Assembly: GCA_037893225.1 (NCBI GenBank)
Contig: JAZGUH010000123.1
Coordinates: forward strand, 310,001-374,000
DNA from: Hippasteria phrygiana
Lineage: Eukaryota > Echinodermata > Asteroidea > Valvatida > Goniasteridae
Direction: 5' to 3'
Length of the DNA stretch: 64,000 nucleotides
The translations under genes were made by a program, and so were the position numbers. Below, piece after piece: positions 49,601 through 61,600 of the stretch. The notes beneath the pieces are model-generated. The model ran no database searches and was not told the DNA's origin. It was given only the letters and a program-made list of their open reading frames with translations. Numbering within the stretch: the stretch's first letter is position 1; each line of letters starts with the position of its first letter.

Positions 49601-52600
49601 CATAAAAAATACCCCCTAAATTGGTGTCATGTGTTAGTTTGCCACCCTTGATGGAGCGGTGTCCCATGTTACATCCTTGCAGGCTTGCCAAATCAATTAT
49701 TACATCAAATGTTTTAGCCAACTGTATTTGATGGGTATGTAAAAGGATAACATTTTCTAACTACCACATACAGATTTGGATGCTTTAACATGATTATTTA
49801 TGAATTATGAGCAACATAAACTAAGATGTAACCGGGACACCGTGTCCCTTGTTACATCGTTGATTTATCCAAAGTAAGTCTATGGGAGTTCATGTGAAAC
49901 TCAAGAGAGAGGACCCTAAACTAAATATTATGTCACAATGAATCTAACTATGATGAAATAATTGTATAGAATTACATGTGGTGTAACAAATTTATTTCAC
50001 ACCAATTTAAAATCTTTACCAATATGTCACACATTGTGTCTCAACTTCATGGAATGACCCATGTATATACTCATTAGTGTATTAATATATTATGGACGGA
50101 CAGAGTCAGGAATCCATTTTATAACCCCTTGCCACCGGTTGACACAAATATGTGCGGATTGAAAATTGCCACCTGGTCGGTTGACGTCTTTATGTGCCAA
50201 TTTCTGCATTTTCAATCCATTATTTGGGTACGTTATGCTTGGCTGCACAAGCCTCTTGTGTCCGTTTCGCTTGGCTGCATAACCCGGCCTGGTGCCCCCA
50301 TGAAATACCCGGCATGCCCAATTCAAGGGGTTAACAAAAACACAATATCTGACTCATTTGTTTCAAATTGGCTTTCGCCACACCCCTTTTGTGTAGTAAT
50401 TTTTGTAAAGGTTTTGTAAGTAAAATGCTGATCCTCAAAGCATCATTTGTCTACTTACGGATTGCGTTGAGGTGAATCTCAGAGGAGATACTTTCCAAGT
50501 TCTTTTGTGCCGTACAGACGTAAACTCCTGTGTCATGCTCTGTGGAATTCTTGGCGACGAGTCGGTTGACAAACTTCTGATAACTCCTGGAGGGCTCAGT
50601 TATATATCGCGAGGTTCTCTCCTCTCTGTAATTGGACTGCCAGTCTGCAGTCTGATGAGAAGGCAATATAGTGTACAACTTAGGGCGATGTCAAAATAAC
50701 GTTTTTTTGGGATGTTTTTACCTGACCCCAATTCGCTTTTTGGGATAGCGATTGGGGAGGGAGCTTGACTGCCCAACGAGGCTCCTTCCCAAATTAACTA
50801 CTCTATTGTTGGGTTCCTGACACTTGAACGAAGGTATTCCTCCAGTCAGGCCTCTCCTACGCAGCGGTATGCTTTCCTCCATTAAACCCTACAGGAAATT
50901 TGTGTTTACCCCACACAAGGCAGTTCCCCATGAACAGACTTTAGTCAAGATTACTGTTTGGATTTCCCAGTAGTGGCTATCAAAAGAGCTAGCTTGGCCA
51001 GCTAAAATTGGTGGGGTAGGTCTGTGGGATTAAGTGCACTAAGCCCGGGGAGGTACATGTATCAGGGAATCATTTTTTTAGGATGGGGATTTTTCCCAAT
51101 GTTCGCGACACCAAAACCTTACCTATTGTCTTAATTCAGGACTGTACCTTTTTGTAACCACATGAAGACATGCTCTATCAAAAGTTAGGGGAAAATCGTA
51201 TGCACGAATTTGCATCCTCTCACTGAACGAAAGGAGCTATGATCTTTGTTAAAAACTTCCCTTAAATATCAACAACTCCCCCCAAAAAGCATCCCTTAAA
51301 TTTAGAATCCGGCACATGGGTGTATACTGTCTCACAACTTCATCTTGTCTTCTGCCGTGAGCAATACGCAGTACTTTGATTCCCCGGGAGTATTCCGAAG
51401 CTCAATTTTCATTCATTTCCTGTATTTCCTTTGGATGAAATTGGACACTCACTGTAACTGAATCATAACTTTCATGCACATTTGAATTCCCCTCTGAGTA
51501 TGCAAGTTTGGCCTTGGTAGTAATCTAAACTTAGGGGTAAGTCAGGACGTGAAATTAACTTGCGAATAGTCTGTCTGGCCCATCCCTATCAACGGACAAT
51601 TTTAAATCATAATTAATTGTTTTTATTTAATGAGCAGAAAGTTTCACCACGTTGTTCTGAGTTACAAGCAGAAACATTTTATTTATATTTTAACATTTTC
51701 AAATCTGAAAAATCCTCTTCGAACATATTCAAAAGTGTTATAACTTCAGTAATTTTCTAATTTTCAAGATCAAATGTCACTTTGGGACACAACTGCACAT
51801 GTTTGATATGTTTCATGGAATAATGATGGTACATATCAGCTTTTCTTTGGCCATAGGAGACGGTTGGAAAATGATTTTATGACAAGAAAATGAGACTCAA
51901 TTTTTCAAGATAAAACAAAGTGTTTGTTTTCATTTAAATGACTAAGTTTACTTTGAAATGTCGAATTTTGATGCATGAAACAGCAATGAAAATGTAATGT
52001 AAGTTGAAACAAAGCCCCGAACCCATGATACCTGGCCAATACTGTTATCTTTTTGTCCATACACAACACTTGTGTGACTACCTCACTGAATATCCCACCT
52101 CTGGTTGAATATAATGTACTGCTTGCAGTAATTACTGGATAGCATTGTTTTAAAGTTCAAACTAAATGTACAATTTCAAAGTGTTGTTGGAGTGATATCT
52201 GTTGTCAGAAAACAGATCTGCACAATTCTATTTGGCTTACCCCTTTTCCTGGAAAATCCCATCTGAGTTCTAGGCTGCTCCTCGATGGCATATCCACCTC
52301 GCATATCACCTCGAACCCCTCCCAGCCCTGGATCACTTCTGTCTTGCTGGCAAATATCTCTGGCTTAACAAGGGGACTGTTCACTATAGTTCAACATTTG
52401 GAAGATTAGAAAGAAAAACAGCGGTTACTTTCGATAAATTTTCCAGACCACGATTTAAATTGGATTTTTCAATATTCCATTGAAAAATTAAACATCGATA
52501 AACATCAAAGTCCAGCCACAAAAACACCTTGATTATACTCGGGCTCGCACAATAATAAACATAATTATTGGTCAGTGCCCAATAGCATGGTAGACCAAGT

Positions 52601-55600
52601 CTGGGAACAAGCCAGTCCCGAAACAGCCTGCAAATACTGTTTTGGCTTCCTGCCAAAACAACTGGCAAAAGCATTAGGTGGCTGATTCAACCAGATTCCG
52701 CAATTTGCACACAGCACACCCGCATGACACCATGAAATAAGCTCATATACAAGGGTGGCACAACCGTTTTATTTTTTCAAAAACAGAATTTAATGTAATT
52801 TATTATATATGTTCCACAGGAGCATGAGAGACAAACACATAAAACAGACAGCTGTCCCCTGTCCAAAGACGGAAACACCAAAGAAGAAATAGTGCATAAA
52901 ATCAAAGGAAAATGAGTGTGTAAGACCCAATATCTCCTTCAGTCTGAGCAATAAAGAAAGCATAACAGGATTGTTTTTCTTTTTTTTCATTGCTGACATT
53001 GTGTTTAGCACTATATGGCCAGTGCTTAATTTCTAAGAGCCTGTGGGATAAATTCATAGGCATTCTCAGGCAGGAAGTAAGCTGGAGGCTGTGCATGCAC
53101 GTCCTGCTCAAGTAAGTCTTTGAAATTTTTTCCCACAGGCTTTTGAAAAACACTGAGCACGCAGTGTTAGCTAATAAATGCGATGTCAAGAAGGGTACAA
53201 ATTTGCATCATCCGTGACACAAATTCCACCCGCTGGAAGTTTCTAAAATTTTGCCTTTATCAGGACATCTCGTTTAAACTTGTGGCAATTGGAGAAAAAA
53301 GTTATTTTCCACAAAGTACCTTCATAGTTAACAGTGTATATCTGCTGTTGCTGGACATTTCCAAGTTGTCCCTGGCAGCGAACGAGCCCGTCATACAACT
53401 CCTGGTGGGCTGTCACAAAGAAGCCAAGTTTCCGGTCGTAAGTGATTGTGGGGTCATCCCGACTGACCTCTGATTCGTATCCAATGACCAGTGAGACCTG
53501 GACATCAGGGTTAGTGGTCCGGCATGGAATGGTGAAGGAAGAGGAGTCGTCGGCTATGAGAACGTACTCATTGGATGGTAGGAACAGCATGTCTGGATCT
53601 GGTGGGAAATAGTCCTCATTATAGTAGAAATATATTTCATTCACTAGCTGTCATAACATTATCTATAAGGCCCCGATTAGGGGTGTGCATTTACGAGTAG
53701 TACGGGAATTCGGTACCCGGGCACCTGTTAAAGAAGGCCAATTCCAAAAAATTAATCTTAGAAATTGCTGTTCATATTGTTCATAAAGGTCCGAACGTCA
53801 GGCTGTTATTGATGGGGTGCTGGTATGCCAGGATCGGGGCCGTGCAGCCAAGCATATAAACGCAAACAATTTGCACCACAATGAATAGAGTGGTTATTCA
53901 TCACACTCAGAGCCCCCCTTTCGTGTAAATGAAAACTTTGTTTGAAAAAGCTCCATCTACTCATTACACTCCCATACAAGAACAATTTAGTAAACAAATG
54001 AAAGGACTGAATAAGCGCAGGAATGCGCCTATAGATGTCAACCAGCCTGGGGCCAATTTCATAAAGCTGTTAAGCACAAAAATTTGCTTAGCATGCAAAT
54101 GCTTCCTTGATAAAAACTGGATTACCAACCAGATTTCCATGTGTGGAATATTGCTTTTGACTGGTATTCAGCTGTTTTTGTTTGCTTAGCATGAAAATTA
54201 CATGGACTCTTGGCTGGTAACCTGTTTTTACTAAGCAAGACATTTTCATGCTAAGCAAATTTTTGTGCTTAACAGCTCTATGAAATTGGCCCCTGGTGGT
54301 CTTTTTCAAACTGTGGCTATCGTTGTTGTCTGTATTCAACAGGTTAATGTATGGATTCAAGGAACACAACATAACATGGACATCTCATGACTAAGGCAAA
54401 TACACGGGTCTACTGCTTAGACAAGTGGGGTTCTTATCACTTGACAATTTCACAATGATGGCAAACATATCCTGATATTTAGGCCTACCTAATACACGAA
54501 CAGGCATCGTGGCTGACTGTTGGCGGTTAAAGCTGGAGGCAGTGCACATGTACAGACCATCATCGTGTTCTGTCACATTCTCTACAGTCAGCGAGCTCGA
54601 GTAATGCACAAGGTTATTTCCTATCTCCTCCGAGATCGAGGTCTCCTGGTAATTGGCGCTCAGTTCATTGATCTGTTTGATGAAGGAAATTGACTAATTG
54701 ATAATTTCACGCCAACACCCTTCTTTAACCAGATAGCTACACTTAACCATGTAATAAGGCTACAGCACGTGTATCAAAGTCAAAGCTGGCAACCTTTCAA
54801 AATTCCAATTAGTAATCAAGACGTACAGTAATTTTAATCTACATGTATCATTTTTTGCTCATTTGTAATCTGTAATGGTGAGCTGTACTACCCAGTTTTA
54901 AGCACATGCTGATAAACGTAGTATGAATTTTGAATACAGTATGTAATTAATTTTACATCTGTAGGAACAATTGATTCTCAGTTTGAGGTTTTGTAACTCT
55001 GGATTTCTTATTTCATAAATTCGTAATAATTCCTAATTTTTCTTAAAAGTTGGCAGTTATGCAAAGTATCGAAGGTTGTTACCTGTTTTGCTGGATAGTC
55101 CCAGCTCAGTGACACCACGGCCCCCAGCGGAGCTTCCACTTCGCACGTCACATTGAAGCTGCCTATGCCCTCCAGAACCTCCATTGCACTCGCATACAAT
55201 ATGGGGTCAGGTGTGTAAGCTTGAGCTGTGATCACGCAATAAAAATAAGACATCAAAATATTTTAGTACAACAGTATGATAGTATATGTCATGTACTGAA
55301 CAAAACTAAAGACGAAGTATTTCAAATGATATCTGAAGAATCGTGTACTTCCTAGCTCCAGGATAACAGAATGATTCAATTAAATAACATTCCTTCAAAA
55401 TTTACTTGAATAAGTATAAATTTGTTTACTGCATGTTATTATTTTTTCAATGTATGTATTCCGACCACAGTCTTGGGGCATAAGCACCTCACACATCTCT
55501 CCTCTCGTCCTAGATAATAATTACGTTAATTTTGAATATCGTTTTGTCTCTTTTTTTTAAAATGTGCTATTTGTTATGTCCCAGTTTTATTGCTATGCGT

Positions 55601-58600
55601 GAAATAAACTAAACAAAACAAAACTAAACTCTCATTCTCTGCCGAACCTCATCATGACCCTCATAATAATCAAAGTGTCATCCCATGCCAAAACCAGGCA
55701 CTAAATGAATTTAAAATGAGCTCCGTCACCGGGGTCTATAGGCAAAGTATTTCTAAAAGTTATGGAATATTTAACATGGGGAATAGAATGGAAACATATA
55801 ATGCCATTTGTTAAATGCGGGAACAGCCTGGTTTTGATGTGGGCTGTCACATTTCAAAGCCTCACCTTCTAGGATGAGCACAAATGACTGCTGCTCCTGC
55901 ACATTCTCCATCTGAGCGTGGCACACCGCCCTCCCGTTCCAGCTGACGGTCGGTACAGTGAACCCCACCTGGGGATCGTACCACATGCCCACATCCCTGG
56001 CAAGCACATTCTGGTCATTGAGTGTGAGCGTCACACTTGCCTGGGGGTCACTCACCCGGCAGGGGATGACAAAGGGCCGGTCTTCCAGAATCTCAAGGAA
56101 GTTCTGGTTGGGCTGTGGGAGGAACAACTGGACAGCACCTAGTCCAGAAATAACATCGTGAATTATACGTTGACAGATTTTCATGCGATTAAAATGCTCT
56201 CAGCATTTAATTTTGAACTCATAATGGCTGGGACCATTTCAATTCTAGTGGTCGAGAACCTGTCACATGGGCATGTTTAAACCTTTGTTTAAGACCAGTA
56301 CAGCTATATTATATTTAAGACCCCTCAAACTTGTGTATCGGAACTGGTTGCTTTCAGCAGATACGGAATGGTGAGGGGTTTGAGGGGTACAGGTATACAA
56401 CATGCAATGGAGTTCAATGCACACGTATAAAACACTGTATCTCTTGCATTTGCGTGTGCACACGATACTGAGCCCCACATGTACACAGCACTTTGCACGC
56501 GCACAAAGAATCTCTTGCACTATACTGATTCAAGAAAAAGGGACAAGGCACAGTTACGTATTTTTCTCTTCTAACAGGGGTTTGCCATTTTTGTGAAAGG
56601 CATTTAGAATGGGAATAAATGAGATGACCTGATTTTTTATAAAGTCAGTAATGACCTCAAAGGCCATGGGCGTTGTTAATTAACCCTGCCCTCTGCTTGG
56701 TCAATTAACCAGCAGTCACGTCTCCCCTCGGTCATATCTGACATGGTCAAGATTGAGTCATCACACTCAATCCTTTAATCAAACAATGGGATATGCTCAC
56801 TCTTGACGTAGATATAAATCCCAGTGGAAGTTTCGTTGGTAATACTGTCCAGATGTCGGCTGTAGATGCAGCGATATAGGCCAGTGTCCTTGTAAGCCAT
56901 CTGGTCGATCTGCAGCACACTCCGATACCGGAGTGACTGGGGGCAGGTAGGACAGGCCACCGATGTCAGGATGACACTGGGTGCCACGCTGGCTGGGTAC
57001 AGCCACTCCAGGGTGAAGGCACCGGTGCAGGTCAACTCGGTGGTTGTGTTCTCGGTGATGATCATCTCGGAGGAGTTGAATTGAATGCGGGGTGGGCCGA
57101 CTTGGAGCAGACGGGCATCTAAGAAGACAAAATGTGACCCAACCAATCAAGATGAGTCTGAAGTTAGACAGGACTTGAATTTCGGGGGGGGGGGGGGGAA
57201 ATCTGCTAGACCAAAGGACTAGTATTTCAAGGAATCTAGTATAGCAGAAAGAAATTTAATGTTTTCCCAAGCAATTTTGATGCAAAGAAATTCTTTTAAT
57301 AGAAATGTATTTTTAATTTATTCTCAATCTAGAAGGAATATTGGGATATCATCCAAAGAAATCAATAGAAGCACCTGTATCAGACGAAGTCTACGAATGT
57401 CTGTATGTGTCACTTGTATTTTGTTCAGCATTTTTTGTCAAACATTTACATGACCTCTACAATGTAAAATCTGAAACAAATCTGCAACGTTTATCAATCA
57501 ATACAGAATTTACTTGATACATTTGTAAATAACACTTTCAATCACGGGCGGGATCAGTCATATGTTACATGTTGCAACGTAATTTGCTAAGCTTTGACTG
57601 CAGTTAAAAATGTTGAATTTAAAGAGGCAGGCTGCATAGCTCTCTGAAAATCTATAAAACTACTTATGAGTCACATCCCTGATCTGCCATGCAATTCTAA
57701 CTTTTTAGATCCTTCCTTTTCCCAAGGCAACTGCTTTAGCTAAATTAAAACATTTCTATTTCTATGCAATGAAAATTAATCATCAAATGGAGTGTGACAG
57801 GTGGACACAAATTTCAGATTTGTTTAAGATCAACGTACCATTGGCGGTGACATGCACATCCACTTGCACAGCCGTGCCGCTATTGATGTGATTCATATAA
57901 CGACTATACACGCACTGGTACTTCCCCGAATCGCTGTAGCCGATGTTCTCCACACGAAGGACACTTGTGGTTCTCGTCGACGCAGAGCAAATCGGACAGG
58001 CTCTGGATGACAGCATGACATGGGACTGGATGCTCTGTGGGTAGTCCCACTCCAGGGTGTAGGCGCCAGAGCAGGCTAGTTCAAGAGCTTCACCTTTGGT
58101 GATGGTTAGCATTGATGAGACAGAGTCAAGATGAGGTGGACCAACATGATAGAGGTGTGTTCCAGCTTAAAAAGAAGGAGAGAGAACAAATTAGCCCAAT
58201 GACTTGAAGATATACATTAAATCCTTAATTGTGACCGGACCCCAATGAAACAAGTGGAAACATGAAAATTGAGATTATTTGGATTAATTGGATGTATATT
58301 ATGTGTTGCTGTAGCTCATTCATGGGCCCCACTATCACATTTTAAAATTGTAAGATTCTGACCCCTTGTTTTTGGACAATGAAGCTTAAAAAAGAAAAAA
58401 AGAGGTTTAAAAAGAAATCATCCCCCAATTGTCCCTGACAAAAAATTATATAGAATGTATTAGAAGATATTCTGTAAAAAAATGTATATAGATTTGTATA
58501 TGAAGAAGCTTTATAGAGTTTCTTTAGAGGCCCTCTGCAGGTTTTATAGAAATTCTTCAGAAAAATGGGCCACTTTTCTATAAACATTTAATAGAATTCT

Positions 58601-61600
58601 ATAGAAACTTTACAATTCTATGAAAATAATTCTACAGAATGTCTATCAGCATTCTATAGAAAATTGAGATTACTGAGATGTATCGATGTATTACATGTAT
58701 GTGTTGCTGATGCATTACGTGTTTACTGGTGTTTGTTCACCAGGCTAGCAAAAATCAAACCCTGGGGCTCAGCCACCATGATTACATATAATCCTACACC
58801 TGTGGAGTTTTTCTCCTTATAACTCTAAATTGTTTTAGCTTCTTTCATGCAGGTCAAGGATATACAATATGATGTGTACAAATTCATCCCTTGTGGTTTA
58901 TCTGATGATATTCTACACAGGTTCATTTGAAACAAGTTGCAATCTCTTTCAAACAAAACTCACACAAGACATGAATGTTGATCTCAGACGTCACAGCCTC
59001 ATCGCCAGCCTGCACTGTGCAGAAATATGTGCCGTTATCATGCTGGGTTGTGTTGAGGACAAATAGAGTACTGCTGAACTTGCGCGAGACACTGGACGGC
59101 TCGGTGATCAGGAGCGATGTCTTCTCCTCACGGTAGTTGGACTCTAGATCACGAATCTAGAATCCAAATAATTATTAATTAAATATTTGCCGTTTTCCTA
59201 AAACTGTGAGCTTACGCAACAAATTAGGCCAATGCTTACTTCCTTCGGAGCCTTTTCTATTTTTGTTCTACCTCTGATGACATATGATGGTACCAATATT
59301 GAATTTTGTCAACTTGAGCCTTATAAACCAAGTGTAGACTAAAAATTTATTCAATCAGGAGATATTCACTCCAGAGAATATTACGTGCATGAATTGATTT
59401 TTGTTTAGTTTAAAAATTACAAATTTGCATGATTTGGTAATTACAGAGTACTGAAGCAAAGACCTCACCCCGCGATGTAAACCAGCTTAAGCCATTTTCA
59501 TGGTAATATGTTTGCATGACTGGTTATTACCAAAGGATCAGTTTAAAAATCACAATATGTTAACAAAAGACAACCATTTTAACAATGCTTGGCACTCGAT
59601 CAGCCGCCTTTTATACAAGTTTGTAGAACAAATTGTCATGTCAGTGGACATTGCACTTCGGTAATCTCTACATGATTAAAGAATCTATTTTACAAGAGTA
59701 GTAAAGGAGTTTGAGCTTAATTCATAACACTTTGTTTTCTTCTAATGAAATCGAATACAATGTATACATTATACAGACTCATGTACATACATGTAAGCAT
59801 TGGACTGTTAACCCCTTGCGTATGGATGACGCCATATGGCGCAAAAAAAAACAGTGCACCAGGCCGGATGACGCCATTGGCCACTGTTTGTGCAGTTTCA
59901 ATCCATTGTTGGATTATTGTGTATGTCATGCTTGACTGCACAAACACATTGTAGCGGTTCGCTTGGCTGCCAGAACCGCTGCAACACCCCGACATCTCCC
60001 ATAAAATACCGTGCTCAAGGGGTTAATACAAACTTTCATATCATTCTATGCCCATGGGTATAAACAGCTGCACCATACTGCATTAATACTGCCACAGATT
60101 GGCATCAGGTAGTGCCAGCAAATGACCCTATTGTTGATAGAGGGACATAAGGGTTTATGTTTTTAAAATCAGACTTATCGTATGTGAGCCTGATGTATTT
60201 AAACAATCCTTATTGTGTTAACCTTTAACTATCCTGGGAAATGTTTTTCAATCAATCTTCCTTGCTGTATATGCCCAAGTGGATTCATGAAATTGAACCT
60301 CTCACATCAGGTGTATTAGTCACATAAACTCCAGATTGTTACTGTTCATTGGGCATTTCCTGTCAAGGAATTGAGTATGCCACTCATATAGTAAATGGGT
60401 ACATGTAGTTATTGATCTAATGTGCCTTGTATTTTTCTTACATGTTCTACAGAACAGGTTCATGCTGCACTGTGTCAAGTTAAGGAATGTCATGATACAT
60501 ACATGTTATTCACATGAAATTAACTGAGGCTTCGACCCAAATAAAATGTAAAAAATCAACACAGGATCGTAACACCGTTTATGGTGAGACCTGAAGTTGT
60601 AACCGATTCTGTGTATTAAGCATGAGTCATCAGAATTGGACGCTGCGGAACTACGTCTCCTTACCCCTTTTCCTGGATAGTCCCATGTGAGTTCCAGACT
60701 GCTCCTTGATGGCATATCCACCTCACATGTCACCTCAAACCCCTCCCAGCCTTGGATCACTTCTGTCTTGCTGGAAAATATCTCTGGCTTGGCCAGCGGA
60801 CCGCTCACTACAGTAAGGGGGAGAGGGGGCATCATAGGTATCAGATTAATTTACTCCTACGCCACTACATTTGGCACAGGTTTTTTGTTTGTTTTTCCAT
60901 GACTACTGGGTGAAGCATTGCATGTGGTATCTTTCTACCATACTTTCACAATGTTAATTTTAGTGCGACAGGAAAACCAAGATCCGGGTCCTCATTTTGT
61001 TAACCTTGTGAGATTTAGATAGTTAGACATTTCCTATCCGGTCGTACATTTACAAAATATTTTAAAGTCCACCAATAACCTCCCTTTACTTGTTTACTTT
61101 GGGCTTGCGGAACAGGTAGGATATCAAAACTATAACAGAGCATTGTCTCCAATGTCAATCGTAGTCTTGATTTACAAATTTGAGAATTTTGAAAATGACA
61201 TTCAGGAAGTCATAATCATGATAAATTGGTCTCACGAATGGACTCGGTGGCACCAGGGTGACTGCATTGACCTGTTACTGCCTAGCACGGGCTGAATGTT
61301 GATTGTTCTTTACTAATACAAAGTTGATTTGGCTGGATGTAATTACCTCCTTCCTTTTCCTTTGTTCCTTTCATTGACCTTTCTACAGTTTGTAATGCTA
61401 CTGCACTTCCTCACTCCTATTTAAAGTGCGAGTGATTGTTGAAGACCTCTCGTTTCTAATGGGGGATATTTGCACTAATTCTCAGTTTGCATTTTGCACA
61501 CTCATATGCTGCATTCCTGAATTATTACAGCTAAAGCTATTCATGTTTAAGTTATTAAATCTGGAAATTTCAAATTTCAGAGTGAGAACACATTGGTTGC

